From Streptomyces sp. AC558_RSS880 (lineage in GTDB: Bacteria > Actinomycetota > Actinomycetes > Streptomycetales > Streptomycetaceae): a stretch of DNA of 64,000 nt. A model generated the notes under the pieces. That model was not told the origin of the DNA and made no database searches. It saw only the letters and a program-made list of their open reading frames with translations. Where the stretch lies: positions 310,001 to 374,000 of the forward strand of contig NZ_JAGMUJ010000030.1 of the NCBI RefSeq assembly GCF_019049255.1, written 5' to 3'. Positions 26,504-35,698 of this stretch are shown one piece after another; position 1 is the stretch's first letter; each line of letters opens with the position of its first letter. The translations under genes were made by a program, and so were the position numbers.

Positions 26504-27472
26504 TCACACAATCACACGCAGTGCACGGCGTACGCCTGTGAACGTCACGCTGGTTCGCAGCCCCAGGTGGTCACCGTCCATCTGGAGGGGCAGCGGCACC
26601 TTCGAATGCAAGGTGAAGCGCGTCAGATCGTGCCGGGAGACCGCATGCCTGCCGCGGGGTCCGCGCTCCGGGGACGAAGTGAGCAACTGGGTGCCATACC
26701 GGGCAACCGCGGCGGTGGACAGCCGGCTCAGGCCGAAGAGGTCGAGGCCCGTATCGAACGAGGCCTTAGGTGACGCGTAGATCGGGCGATTGCCGAGAAA
26801 CGTCCACGGCGAGGTGTTCGAGACTATGGAGAGCACCAGATCGGTGACCGGCTCCTCGCCCGGATGCTCCAGGGTGATCACCCCGCGCCGCCGGTGCGGC
26901 TCGCCGAGCAGCTGACGGACCACCTGGCGCACGTACAGGGCGTGGGTCGACTTCCTGCCGCGCTCCCGCTGCTGCTCCACCCGGCCGACCACGCCGGCGT
27001 CGAAGCCCAGCCCCGCGTTGAAGGTGAACCAGCGGGCCGGTACGGCCTCGTCCTCCGAGCCCGGCGTGCCCGAGGTTAGACCCAGGCCGACGGTGCGCTC
27101 GCGGCCCTCGCGCAGCGCGTCCAGCAGGACGCCGGTGGCCTCCACGGGCTGGTTGGGCAGGCCCAGGGCGCGGGCGAAGACATTGGTGGAGCCGCCGGGG
27201 ACCACGGCGAGACCGGGCAGGTGCTCCGGGTCGGGCCCCGCGTGCAGCAGACCGTTGACGACCTCGTTGACCGTGCCGTCCCCGCCGAGGGCCACCACCA
27301 GGTCGATGTCGTCGCTCTCCGCGGCCTGCCGGCCCAGATCGCGCGCGTGCCCGCGGTACTCGGTGGTGACCGCCTCCAGCTTCATCTCGCTGGCGAGCGC
27401 GTGGATCAGCACATCGCGCGTGCGCGCACTGGTGGTGGTTGCCGCCGGGTTGACCACGAGAAGTGCACGCAT
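26504..27472 (-). CDS. Diacylglycerol kinase-family lipid kinase
   Basis: Encodes 322 residues from ATG 27472. It has the DAGK catalytic fold: NPAATTTSARTRDVL at the N-terminus, the nucleotide-binding GGDGTVNEVVNGL near 79-91 and PGGSTNVFARALG near 110-122. The beta-rich C-terminal domain (NRPIYASPKASFDTGLDL, MDGDHLG) is intact. It likely phosphorylates diacylglycerol or a related lipid at the membrane face. There is no partner gene on the same strand. Confidence 0.9.
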   Translation of the reverse strand: MRALLVVNPAATTTSARTRDVLIHALASEMKLEAVTTEYRGHARDLGRQAAESDDIDLVVALGGDGTVNEVVNGLLHAGPDPEHLPGLAVVPGGSTNVFARALGLPNQPVEATGVLLDALREGRERTVGLGLTSGTPGSEDEAVPARWFTFNAGLGFDAGVVGRVEQQRERGRKSTHALYVRQVVRQLLGEPHRRRGVITLEHPGEEPVTDLVLSIVSNTSPWTFLGNRPIYASPKASFDTGLDLFGLSRLSTAAVARYGTQLLTSSPERGPRGRHAVSRHDLTRFTLHSKVPLPLQMDGDHLGLRTSVTFTGVRRALRVIV

Positions 27473-27588
27473 GACGTGCAGGGTACCTACTGAGGGGTAC
27501 CGGGCCCAGACCGAGGCGGGGGCGGAGGGGGAGACGGGGGCGTGAACCTCGACACGGGGAGCGCGGAGGCGAGGGCTACCCTTCAGGG

Positions 27589-28032
27589 GTGAGCAGTGAG
27601 CAGACCCCCACCACCGCCCCGGACGCCACCGGCCCCCGCCCGCGCCGTCTGACGTACGCCGCGGCACTGGCCGCCCTGGAGGGGCTCGCGCTGGTGGCCG
27701 GCGGTGTGTGGATGTCGGTCCTCGCCCTCACCGGCGAACCGGACGACCGTCGGCAGGCCGTCACCGGCGGGGTGACGCTGATCGTGCTCGCGCTGCTTCC
27801 GCTGCTCGCCGCGCGGGGACTGTTCGCCCGGCGGAGCTGGAGCCGCGGCCCCGCCGTGATCACACAGATCATCGCGCTGCCGGTGGCCTACAACCTGCTG
27901 CGTTCCGACAGCGTGGCCATCCCCGCAGGAATCCTGCTCTCCGTCGTGGCCGTCACCGCGCTCGTCCTGCTGCTCAACCCCGAGACGACCCGGGCCCTCG
28001 GCATCCGGGGGCCCGGGAACGCCGGGAAGTAG
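27589..28032 (+). CDS. Four-helix membrane protein, unknown function
   Basis: Encodes 147 residues from GTG 27589, with a weak ribosome-binding site. A polar N-terminus is followed by four hydrophobic segments (AALAALEGLALVAGGVWMSV; GGVTLIVLALLPLLAARGLF; AVITQIIALPVAYNLL; AIPAGILLSVVAVTALVLLL). It resembles integral membrane proteins conserved in Streptomyces next to sigH. It converges with sigH, stops only 21 bp apart. Confidence 0.75.
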   Translation: MSSEQTPTTAPDATGPRPRRLTYAAALAALEGLALVAGGVWMSVLALTGEPDDRRQAVTGGVTLIVLALLPLLAARGLFARRSWSRGPAVITQIIALPVAYNLLRSDSVAIPAGILLSVVAVTALVLLLNPETTRALGIRGPGNAGK

Positions 28033-28053
28033 CGCCCCGGCGGCCGCGCCGGG

Positions 28054-29211
28054 TCACTCCTCCACGAGCAGCTTCTCCCGTAGCTGGGCCAGGGTGCGGG
28101 CCAGCAGCCGGGAGACGTGCATCTGCGAGATGCCGACCTCCTGCGCGATCTGCGACTGGGTCATGTTGCCGAAGAAGCGCAGCAGCAGGATCCGCTTCTC
28201 GCGCGGCGGCAGGTCCTCCAGCAGCGGCTTGAGCGACTCCCGGTACTCCACGCCCTCCAGCGCCTCGTCCTCGGCGCCGAGGGTGTCGGCGACCGCCGGG
28301 GACTCGTCGTCGGTGTCGGGGACGTCCAGGGACAGCGTGGAGTACGCGTTCGCGGACTCCAGGCCCTCCAGGACCTCCTCCTCGGAGATGGCCAGCTTCT
28401 CGGCCAGCTCGTGCACCGTGGGGGAGCGGCCGTGCAGCTGGGACAGCTCCGCCGTGGCCGTGGTGAGCGACAGCCGCAGCTCCTGCAGCCGGCGCGGCAC
28501 CCGCACCGCCCAGCCCTTGTCGCGGAAGTGCCGCTTGATCTCGCCGACGACCGTCGGGGTCGCGTACGTCGAGAACTCCACCCCCCGGTCGGGGTCGAAG
28601 CGGTCGACCGACTTGATCAGCCCGATGGTGGCGACCTGCGTCAGGTCGTCCAGCGGCTCACCGCGGTTGCGGAAGCGGCGCGCGAGGTGCTCGACGAGCG
28701 GCAGATGCATGCGCACCAGGCGGTTGCGCAGCTCCGCGTACTCGGGAGTGCCGTCCTGCAGCGTGCGCAGCTCGAGGAACATGGCGCGTGCCCCGCTGCG
28801 GTCCTGCGGGTCGTGGTGCGCGTGTCCGCCCTGGGTGCCCGAAGCACCGGGGGTGCTCCGCGCGCCCCGGGTGGCGGGCGCCCGCGGCGCCTCGTCCTCG
28901 GCGTGTCGCTCGTGCTCGCTCATCGTCCCGCCCGTCGCCCTTCCCCGAGCGCTCGCCTCGTCCCCCGCCGGGTTGGCCCTGGCGGGGGCGCCCCCTCGGC
29001 CCGGAGCGACCCCGGCCGGCCCGGCCGCGGGCGTGCTCCGCGCGGCACCCCCGGACTGCCCGCCGCCCGGGGTGACGGCCTCCGTGGAGTCGTCCTCCGG
29101 GTGCGGCCGGGCCTGCTCGGGGATGCCGTCGATGCCGTCCGGCACGCGCTCGGCCGGCAGCTCCCGTGTGCCGCGTTCTTCGTCCCGCACCGGCCCGTCC
29201 TCGCTCCTCAC
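28054..29211 (-). CDS. sigH: Stress-response sigma factor SigH (SigB/SigF group)
   Basis: The longest form starts at GTG 29211, overlapping the rshA stop (GTGA), and has 385 residues. ATG 28923 gives a 289-residue form. SigH in S. coelicolor is made as several isoforms, so both starts may be used. The upstream 96 codons encode a Pro/Ala/Gly-rich disordered extension. Region 2 (PLDDLTQVATIGLIKSVDRFD, FSTYATPTVVGEIKRHFRDKGW), region 3 (LSQLHGRSPTVHELAEKL) and region 4.2 (MTQSQIAQEVGISQMHVSRLLART) are complete. It directs osmotic/heat stress and differentiation genes, antagonised by RshA. Confidence 0.95.
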   Translation of the reverse strand: MRSEDGPVRDEERGTRELPAERVPDGIDGIPEQARPHPEDDSTEAVTPGGGQSGGAARSTPAAGPAGVAPGRGGAPARANPAGDEASARGRATGGTMSEHERHAEDEAPRAPATRGARSTPGASGTQGGHAHHDPQDRSGARAMFLELRTLQDGTPEYAELRNRLVRMHLPLVEHLARRFRNRGEPLDDLTQVATIGLIKSVDRFDPDRGVEFSTYATPTVVGEIKRHFRDKGWAVRVPRRLQELRLSLTTATAELSQLHGRSPTVHELAEKLAISEEEVLEGLESANAYSTLSLDVPDTDDESPAVADTLGAEDEALEGVEYRESLKPLLEDLPPREKRILLLRFFGNMTQSQIAQEVGISQMHVSRLLARTLAQLREKLLVEE

Positions 29212-29621
29212 GCCGGCCCGGGTCCCGCGCCGCGCTGTTTGTAGAGGCTGATCGACACGGTCTTGTCCTCGTCCACGGCGGAGGAGACCTTGCCCGCGAG
29301 CGCGGACAGCACGGTCCAGGCGAAGGTGTCCCGCGAAGGGGCGTGGCCGTCCGTGGTCGGCGCCGAAACGGTCACCTCGAGCGAGTCGTCGACGAGCCGG
29401 AAGACACAGCTGAGCACCGAACCCGGCACGGCCTGCTGGAGCAGGATCGCGCAGGCCTCGTCGACCGCGATGCGCAGGTCCTCGATCTCGTCGAGGGTGA
29501 AGTCCAAACGGGCCGCGAGGCCGGCCGTGGCCGTACGCAGCACCGACAGGTAGGCCCCCGCGGCCGGCAGCCGGACTTCCACGAAGTCCTGGGTCGCGGG
29601 CTCGCCTGCGATCTGGGACAC
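29208..29621 (-). CDS. rshA: Anti-sigma factor RshA/PrsH (RsbW-like kinase)
   Basis: Encodes 137 residues from GTG 29621, chosen because GGAGGTGAGG sits 5 nt ahead; TTG 29633 and GTG 29627 are in-frame alternatives. It is a small GHKL protein: FTLDEIEDLRIAVDEACAILLQQA is the N-box and SALAGKVSSAVDEDKTVSISLYK is the C-terminal strand. It binds and inhibits SigH. It is coupled to sigH by the 4-bp GTGA overlap. Confidence 0.92.
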   Translation of the reverse strand: MSQIAGEPATQDFVEVRLPAAGAYLSVLRTATAGLAARLDFTLDEIEDLRIAVDEACAILLQQAVPGSVLSCVFRLVDDSLEVTVSAPTTDGHAPSRDTFAWTVLSALAGKVSSAVDEDKTVSISLYKQRGAGPGPA

Positions 29622-29829
29622 CCTCACCTCCAAGGTGGTACAAGCGTTTCAGGGCCTCGTTCGCCCCCGGGTAACGCGCTACGTGGTTCAGCGGTGACGC
29701 TATCGCGCTCTCGACGGTCCTGTCCCCGGGACCCCGACCCGCATGCCGTCACTCATAGTAAAACTATGAATACGCTCCGTGGCTAGGGGTCTGCGGCTCC
29801 CAAATAGGAAGAGCGTGCGCCGCATTGAC

Positions 29830-29855
29830 GTACCCAGACGTCAGACGGTCGAACC
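29830..29855 (-). promoter_or_regulatory. Sigma-B/sigma-H-type promoter for rshA-sigH
   Basis: On the minus strand GGTT (29855-29852) and GGGTAC (29835-29830) are separated by 16 bp, matching the GNNT-N14-16-GGGTAC/T pattern of SigB-like sigma factors. It lies about 210 bp upstream of rshA, so it would give an autoregulated transcript with a long leader. A small palindrome TCATAGTAAAACTATGA (29753-29769) lies within the leader. Confidence 0.6.
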
Positions 29856-29879
29856 GTCCGGCACCGGGGTCACGCCGGG

Positions 29880-30140
29880 TCACACGAGTACGTGGTCGAC
29901 GAAGCACCAGCGCCAGTCCTCGCCGGGCTCGTGGGTCCGCATCACGGGGTGACCGGTCTCGTTGTGGTGCTCCGTGGCGTGCCGGTTCGGCGAGGAGTCG
30001 CAGCACCCGACGTGACCGCAGGTGAGGCAGAGGCGCAGCTGCACCGGATCGGTGCCGTCCCGCAGGCACTCCGGACACGTCTCACCGAGCGGGACGGGTT
30101 CCGGGTGCGGCAGCGCGTCGGCGTGCGTGCACTGTTTCAT
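29880..30140 (-). CDS. UBP-type zinc finger protein
   Basis: Encodes 86 residues. Cys/His ligands follow the ZnF-UBP pattern: C4/H6, C22-x2-C25, C38-x2-C41, then CCDSSPNRHATEHHNETGHPVM and WRWCFVDHVLV. In eukaryotes this fold binds ubiquitin tails; in actinobacteria its ligand is unknown. It is encoded divergently from the adjacent antiporter, with starts 60 bp apart. Confidence 0.9.
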   Translation of the reverse strand: MKQCTHADALPHPEPVPLGETCPECLRDGTDPVQLRLCLTCGHVGCCDSSPNRHATEHHNETGHPVMRTHEPGEDWRWCFVDHVLV

Positions 30141-30200
30141 GATTGCCAGATTACGACGCCCGTGCGGAGAGCCGCGCGGAAAAACGAGGGTGGGCCGGAC

Positions 30201-31793
30201 ATGGATGTGATGCCGCTGCTGTTGCTGGTGGCGGGCAGTGCCGCGATCGCCGCGGCCGCCCGGCGCACCCCGGTGCCGCCACCGCTGCTGCTGGTCGCCG
30301 CCGGGTTGGTGGTCAGCTACGTCCCCGGCGTGCCCGAGTACACGCTCGACCCGCACATCGTCCTGCCGCTCGTCCTGCCCCCGCTGCTGCACACGGCGGC
30401 CACCGACAGCTCCTACCTCGACCTGCGGGCGCAACTGCGGCCGGTGGCGCTGCTGTCGGTCGGGTACGTGCTGTTCGCGACCTTCGCCGTCGGCTGGGTC
30501 CTGTACCTGATCGTGCCGGGCCTGCCGCTGACCGCGGCGCTGGTGTTCGGCGCCGTGGTGGCCCCGCCGGACGCGGTCGCGGCGACGGCGGTGGCGCGCA
30601 GGGTGGGGCTGCCCTCCCGGATCACCACCATCCTCCAGGGCGAGTCCCTGCTGAACGACGCCACCGCGATCACCGCGTTCCGGGTGGCCGTGGCGGCCGC
30701 GGTCGGCGAGGGCGCGACCTGGGCCGGGGGAATCGGCGAGTTCCTGCTCGCGGCGGTCGGCGGACTGGTGGTCGGCCTGGTGCTGATGGCACCGCTGCAC
30801 TGGCTGCGCACCCATGTGAAGGAGGCGCTGCTGCAGAACACGCTCTCCCTGTTGATCCCGTTCGTCGCGTACGCCGCCGCCGAGCAGGTGCACGCCTCCG
30901 GCGTCATCGCCGTGGTGGTCGTCGCCCTCTACCTGGGGCACCGCGCGTGGGAGGTCGACTTCGCCACCCGCCTCCAGGAGGACGCGGTGTGGAAGATGGT
31001 CGCGTTCGTCCTGGAGTCCGCGGTGTTCGCGCTGATCGGACTGCAACTGCCCGTCGTCCTGAGAGGGCTCGGCGAGTACGAGGGCGTCGACGCCGCCTGG
31101 TACGCGGTCGCCGTCTTCGCGGTGGTCGTCGTCATGCGGTTCGTCTGGGTGTACCCGGCGACCTGGCTGCCGCCGATGCTGTCGGCGAAGATCAGGGAAC
31201 GCGAGGGGAGACCCGGCTGGAAGGCGCCGTTCGTCATCGCGTGGGCCGGAATGCGCGGCGTGGTCTCGCTGGCCATCGCCTTCTCGATCCCGGTCACCGC
31301 CGAGGGCGAGGACTTCCCGCAGCGCAACCTGCTGCTCTTCCTGACCTTCACCACCGTCATCGGCACCCTGGTCGTGCAGGGCCTGACACTGCCCCCGCTG
31401 ATCCGGGTGCTCAAGCTCCCCGGACGCGACGTGCGGGCCGAGACCCTGGCCGAGGCCAACGCCCAGGCACAGGCCTCCCGGGTCGCCGAGCAGCGCCTGG
31501 ACGAGCTCCTCGCCGACGGGCGCAACACCCTGCCCGGACCGCTCGCCGAACGCCTGCGCACCGTCCTGGAGCGCCGCCGCAACGCCGTCTGGGAACGGCT
31601 CGGGCAGGTCAACCCGGTCACCGGGGAGTCGGTGGACGACACCTACCGGCGGCTGTCACGGGAGATGATCAGTGCGGAACGCGAGGTGTTCGTCCGACTG
31701 CGCGACGGCCGCCACATCGACGACGAGATGCTGCGCACGCTGCTGCGACGGCTGGACCTGGAGGAGGCGGCGGCGTTCCGGGAGACGACCTGA
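30201..31793 (+). CDS. Na+/H+ antiporter, CPA1 family
   Basis: Encodes 530 residues from ATG 30201. About 12 membrane helices are followed by a cytoplasmic alpha-helical tail (about 395-530; EANAQAQASRVAEQRLDELLA). Family signatures are VFGAVVAPPDAVAATAVARRVGLP (ion-binding helix with the PPD) and LQGESLLNDATAI, plus GMRGVVSLAIAFSIP. It exports Na+ and/or K+ in exchange for protons. It is divergent from the zinc finger gene and converges with the PLP enzyme gene. Confidence 0.93.
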   Translation: MDVMPLLLLVAGSAAIAAAARRTPVPPPLLLVAAGLVVSYVPGVPEYTLDPHIVLPLVLPPLLHTAATDSSYLDLRAQLRPVALLSVGYVLFATFAVGWVLYLIVPGLPLTAALVFGAVVAPPDAVAATAVARRVGLPSRITTILQGESLLNDATAITAFRVAVAAAVGEGATWAGGIGEFLLAAVGGLVVGLVLMAPLHWLRTHVKEALLQNTLSLLIPFVAYAAAEQVHASGVIAVVVVALYLGHRAWEVDFATRLQEDAVWKMVAFVLESAVFALIGLQLPVVLRGLGEYEGVDAAWYAVAVFAVVVVMRFVWVYPATWLPPMLSAKIREREGRPGWKAPFVIAWAGMRGVVSLAIAFSIPVTAEGEDFPQRNLLLFLTFTTVIGTLVVQGLTLPPLIRVLKLPGRDVRAETLAEANAQAQASRVAEQRLDELLADGRNTLPGPLAERLRTVLERRRNAVWERLGQVNPVTGESVDDTYRRLSREMISAEREVFVRLRDGRHIDDEMLRTLLRRLDLEEAAAFRETT

Positions 31794-31797
31794 CCGC

Positions 31798-32718
31798 TCA
31801 CGGGAAGGGCCGGCCGGTGATCACCGCGGCGACCTCGCTCCCGCGCGGGAACGCGTTCTCCTCCGCCAGGACGACAAGGGCGTAAAGCAACTTGGCGACA
31901 TAGAGACGTTCGACCGGGATGCCGTGGCGGTGCTCGAAGTCCTCGGCGAACGTGTCGAGTTCCGGGGTGGTACGGGCGTAGCCGCCGAAGTGGAAGCGGT
32001 CGTCGAGGCTCCAGTCGCCGCGAGGGCCGCCGAACGCCTCGCCCTGCAGGGCCCGTATGTCATCGGCGAGGAAGCCGCCCCTGAGCACGGGTATGCCCAG
32101 CGCGCGCGTTTTGCCGCCGAGCCCGGCGGCCAGTCCGGCCAGCGTGCCGCCGGTGCCGCAGGCCACCGCCACCACGTCCGCCCGGCCGGCCAGCTCCTCC
32201 CCGAGCGCCCGGCAGCCGCGCACGGCGGCGGGGTTGCTGCCGCCCTCGGGCACGACGTACGCGTCCTCGGCGCCCGCCGCGCGCAGCACGGCCGCCAGGG
32301 TCTCCGGCTCGGCCTTGCGGCGGTACGTCGACCGGTCGACGAAGTGCAGCCGCATCCCGTCGGCCGCGCACCGGGCCAGCGAGGGATTGAGCGGGCGGTC
32401 GGCGAGTTCCTGCCCGCGCACCACGCCGACGGTGCGCAGGCCGAGCAGCCGGCCGGCGGCGGCCGTGGCCCGCAGATGGTTGGAGTACGCGCCGCCGAAG
32501 GTGAGCACGGTCCGCCCGGCCGCCTCGTCGAGGTTCGGCGCGAGCTTGCGCCACTTGTTGCCGATCAGTTCGGGGTGGATCAGGTCGTCCCGCTTCAGCA
32601 GCAGCCGCACCCCGTGCCGCTCGAACCGCCCGTCCGCGACCTCCCGCAGCGGGGAGGGCAGCCGTGGACGCAGGCCCGCGAGGGCGTCGCGGGGGACGGA
32701 GGTGTCGGAGCCGGTCAC
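31798..32718 (-). CDS. PLP enzyme of the ACC deaminase/D-cysteine desulfhydrase family
   Basis: Encodes 306 residues from GTG 32718, coupled to the upstream membrane gene. It has a tryptophan-synthase-beta-like fold. The PLP lysine lies in LIGNKWRKLAPNL, the substrate loop is FGGAYSNHLRATAAAG, the Gly-rich phosphate loop is CGTGGTLAGLAAGL, and YVVPEGGSNPAAVRG is typical. Which of 1-aminocyclopropane-1-carboxylate or D-cysteine it cleaves cannot be decided from the sequence. Confidence 0.88.
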   Translation of the reverse strand: MTGSDTSVPRDALAGLRPRLPSPLREVADGRFERHGVRLLLKRDDLIHPELIGNKWRKLAPNLDEAAGRTVLTFGGAYSNHLRATAAAGRLLGLRTVGVVRGQELADRPLNPSLARCAADGMRLHFVDRSTYRRKAEPETLAAVLRAAGAEDAYVVPEGGSNPAAVRGCRALGEELAGRADVVAVACGTGGTLAGLAAGLGGKTRALGIPVLRGGFLADDIRALQGEAFGGPRGDWSLDDRFHFGGYARTTPELDTFAEDFEHRHGIPVERLYVAKLLYALVVLAEENAFPRGSEVAAVITGRPFP

Positions 32719-33140
32719 GGGGCCATTGTCGCCCGCGGCTCCTCGCGGCCGCGGCCGCGGTCGCGGAGCACCTCGATCAGGGAGGGACCGCCCCACAGGC
32801 ACCACAGCGCGATCACCGGGTCGCAGATCGCGCAGCCCAGGGAGGACGTGTGGGCGAACGGGATGATGGGATTGCCCTTGACGTGGTGGACGATGTCCCA
32901 CGCGGTGTGCAGCAGCCAGCCGACGCCGATGAACGTCCAGGACTCCAGGCCGCGGAACGCGACATACGTGACCAGCGCCGTGAAGGCGAACTCCCAGCCG
33001 CCCAGCCCGCCGCCGCTGAGGTAGGCGGCGCCCGCACCGGCGACCATGAGGGCGTTCAGGCGCCGCCGGTGCGGTTCGCGGACGAGGGACATCAGCAGGG
33101 CGTAGAGGACACCGATGCCGACCGGGGCGACGTACTGCAT
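32715..33140 (-). CDS. DUF6010-type integral membrane protein
   Basis: Encodes 141 residues with four hydrophobic helices. Conserved landmarks are GGGLGGWEFAFT, GWLLHTAWDIVHH, the segment HHVKGNPIIPFAHTSSLGC and AICDPVIALWCLWGGPS. The His and Cys residues in the last two helices resemble a buried metal or cofactor site, which is speculation. The stop overlaps the PLP enzyme start by 4 bp. Confidence 0.75.
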   Translation of the reverse strand: MQYVAPVGIGVLYALLMSLVREPHRRRLNALMVAGAGAAYLSGGGLGGWEFAFTALVTYVAFRGLESWTFIGVGWLLHTAWDIVHHVKGNPIIPFAHTSSLGCAICDPVIALWCLWGGPSLIEVLRDRGRGREEPRATMAP

Positions 33141-33273
33141 GGCGAGGCCTTTTCCTGGGACCGTCAGGGACGGTTCACCACGCTAGGAGCGGACCGCCGC
33201 GGGCCCCAGGGGAGCGGGCGACAGCTTCCAACGGGTTGTCGCCAGGCGGGCCGCGCGCCGTCGCGCCCGCGCG

Positions 33274-33864
33274 TCACTTCAGCCGGTCGCCGATCCGTTT
33301 CCGCATCGAGCCCATCGTGAACCCGCGCGGGTCCACCTTCCCCGGCTGCCACTCCTTGTGCCCGATCACCGACCGCTCGTTCCAGCCGTGATGGCGGCAC
33401 ACGGCGGCCGCGGCCCTCTCGACGGCCTCCAGCTGGGCCGCCGGCCAGGGGTCCTCGCCGTCGCCCAGGTTCTCGCACTCGAATCCGTAGAAGTGCCGGT
33501 TGCCGTCGGTGTTCGCCTCGTTGTCCTTCGGCAGCGTCCGCTCGGCGATCACCGCCCGGAGCACCTCGTCGTCGCCGAGCCCCGCGTGGTTGGCCCTGCC
33601 GTAGCCGACGAGGTGGACCCGGCCGTCCTTGGTGATGACGCCGTGGCACAGGGGTCCGGGCAGGCCCTCGTAGCCCTTGCGGCAGATGTCGACCGTGCGG
33701 GCGCTGCCCTTGGTCACGGTGTGGTGGATCATCACGCCGTGGACCGGGCCCCACGGGCCCTTGTGGTTGCGGTTGTGGTCGCGCCAGTCGCCGACCTCGA
33801 CGACCGTGAGTCCTTCCGCCTTCAGCGCGCGCAGGAACGCGCTCGCGGACATGGGTGGGGCCAT
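33274..33864 (-). CDS. N-acetylmuramoyl-L-alanine amidase (amidase_2)
   Basis: Encodes 196 residues from ATG 33864 with GGAGGG ahead. It is a zinc-dependent peptidoglycan amidase: [12 protein letters not shown] contains the first zinc His, YGFECENLG the central Glu region, and [16 protein letters not shown] the second zinc His and the catalytic Lys/Asp ligand. No signal peptide or cell-wall-binding domain is seen. It resembles phage endolysins and may be a domesticated lysin. Confidence 0.92.
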   Translation of the reverse strand: MAPPMSASAFLRALKAEGLTVVEVGDWRDHNRNHKGPWGPVHGVMIHHTVTKGSARTVDICRKGYEGLPGPLCHGVITKDGRVHLVGYGRANHAGLGDDEVLRAVIAERTLPKDNEANTDGNRHFYGFECENLGDGEDPWPAAQLEAVERAAAAVCRHHGWNERSVIGHKEWQPGKVDPRGFTMGSMRKRIGDRLK

Positions 33865-34158
33865 GACCGCCCTCCTTCGTGCCGGGCGGCGGCCGCCCTT
33901 CGCGACCGCTCGCTACCGGGCCTATACCGAAAAGGAGCGAGTTCAACTACTGGTTCGTCTCCTGTGCGAGCCGATCCGGACAATTTCCTTCCGGTACGGC
34001 GCCATCGGACGGGTGCCCCATGTGTGCCCAGCCCTCCCAAGATCCAATCCCGCTCGATCGTGTAATGGTGTGCGCACGCTCCGTGAGGAAGGCTTGATCG
34101 CGCAATGCCGCGTCCGGCACGACCGGGTGCGGGATCACCATTGGGGAGGGCATTCTCT

Positions 34159-35565
34159 ATGTCGGTAGGCGAAGAGGTCCGTTCGGAGCAGGCCAGGCAG
34201 CAGCAGAGCCTCGGTACGGCGGCCGCGCGGAACCTGGCCACCACGACCAAGTCCGTGCCGCAGATGCAGGAGATCAGCTCGCGCTGGTTGCTGCGCATGC
34301 TGCCCTGGGTCGATGTGCAGGGCGGTACGTACCGTGTCAACCGGCGGCTGACGTACGCCGTGGGTGATGGCCGGATGACGTTCGTGAAGACCGGCGACCG
34401 CGTCGAGATCATCCCCGCGGAACTGGGCGAGCTTCCGGTGCTGCGGTCGTACGAGGACGAGGAGGTGCTGACCGAGCTGGCCACCCGCTGCCGGCAGCGG
34501 GAGATCGGGGCCGGTCAGGTCATCGCCTCCTTCGGCAGCCCGGCCGACGAGGTGTACCTGCTGGCGCACGGCAGGGTGGAGAGGGTCGGCACCGGACCCT
34601 ACGGCGAGGACGAGTCCCTCGGAGTCCTCGCCGACGGCGCCTACTTCGGCGAACAGGCGCTGCTGGGCGAGGACGCCATCTGGGAGTACACCGCCCGCAC
34701 CCTCACCGCCTGCACCGTGCTCGTGCTGCCGCGCGAGGCCGTCGAACAGGTCGCCGAGCGGTCGGACACCCTGCGTGAACACCTCCGCCGGCAACGCACG
34801 GTCCCGGGGCAGCGCGCCAACAAATACGGCGAGAAGGAGATCGACCTCGCGGCCGGTCACAGCGGAGAGCCGGACATCCCGCACACCTTCGTCGACTACG
34901 AGGCCAGGCCGCGCGAGTACGAACTCAGTGTCGCCCAGACCGTGCTGCGCATCCACACCCGCGTGGCCGACCTCTACAACCAGCCCATGAACCAGACGGA
35001 ACAGCAGATCCGGCTGACCGTCGAGGCACTGAAGGAGCGCCAGGAGCACGAACTCGTCAACAACCGCGACTTCGGTCTGCTCCACAACTGCGAGTACGAC
35101 CAGCGGATCCAGCCCCACAACGGCGTGCCGAGCCCCGACGACATGGACGAACTGCTCAGCAGGCGGCGCGGGACCAGGCTGCTCCTCGCCCACCCGCGCG
35201 CGATCGCCGCGTTCGGCCGTGAGCTCAACAAGCGGGGACTGGTCCCGGAGACCATCGACATGGGCGGCAACCGCATCCCCACCTGGCGGGGGGTGCCGAT
35301 CTTCCCGTGCAACAAGATCCCGGTGACCGAGGCCCGGACGACCTCCGTCATCGCCCTGCGTACCGGTGAGGAGGACCAGGGCGTCATCGGACTGCGGGCC
35401 GCCGGCATCCCCGACGAGATCGAGCCGAGTCTGTCCGTGCGGTTCATGGGCATCAACGAACAGGCCATCATCAAGTACCTGGTCACGACCTACTACTCGG
35501 CCGCGGTCCTGGTACCGGACGCGCTCGGCGTCCTGGAGAACGTCGAGATCGGCCGTTGGCGATGA
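34159..35565 (+). CDS. Family 2B encapsulin nanocompartment shell protein
   Basis: Encodes 468 residues from ATG 34159 behind GGGAGGG. The N-arm and first half of the HK97-type shell fold ([27 protein letters not shown]) are interrupted at about residues 110-225 by an inserted cyclic-nucleotide-binding-like domain ([46 protein letters not shown]). The shell fold then resumes ([34 protein letters not shown] ... [23 protein letters not shown]). That insertion defines family 2B. The shell encloses an isoprenoid enzyme, and a polyprenyl synthase gene follows 133 bp downstream. General annotation pipelines often mislabel such genes as Crp/Fnr regulators. Confidence 0.92.
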   Translation: MSVGEEVRSEQARQQQSLGTAAARNLATTTKSVPQMQEISSRWLLRMLPWVDVQGGTYRVNRRLTYAVGDGRMTFVKTGDRVEIIPAELGELPVLRSYEDEEVLTELATRCRQREIGAGQVIASFGSPADEVYLLAHGRVERVGTGPYGEDESLGVLADGAYFGEQALLGEDAIWEYTARTLTACTVLVLPREAVEQVAERSDTLREHLRRQRTVPGQRANKYGEKEIDLAAGHSGEPDIPHTFVDYEARPREYELSVAQTVLRIHTRVADLYNQPMNQTEQQIRLTVEALKERQEHELVNNRDFGLLHNCEYDQRIQPHNGVPSPDDMDELLSRRRGTRLLLAHPRAIAAFGRELNKRGLVPETIDMGGNRIPTWRGVPIFPCNKIPVTEARTTSVIALRTGEEDQGVIGLRAAGIPDEIEPSLSVRFMGINEQAIIKYLVTTYYSAAVLVPDALGVLENVEIGRWR

Positions 35566-35698
35566 CCTGCCGCCGGCTCCCGTCCCGCACACCGTGTCCC
35601 CGCCCGCCCGGGCGGGTACACCTCGGAGGTGTGCGCTCGACGGGTGCGGAGGCGCCATCCTTCCGCTCCTTCACCGAGTCGGTCCCAGGGGGAAGTCG

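Noticed and set aside
34500..34840. Cyclic-nucleotide-binding domain suggesting a Crp/Fnr regulator
   Set aside because: No HTH follows; flanking sequence on both sides is encapsulin shell fold, so it is the family 2B insertion.
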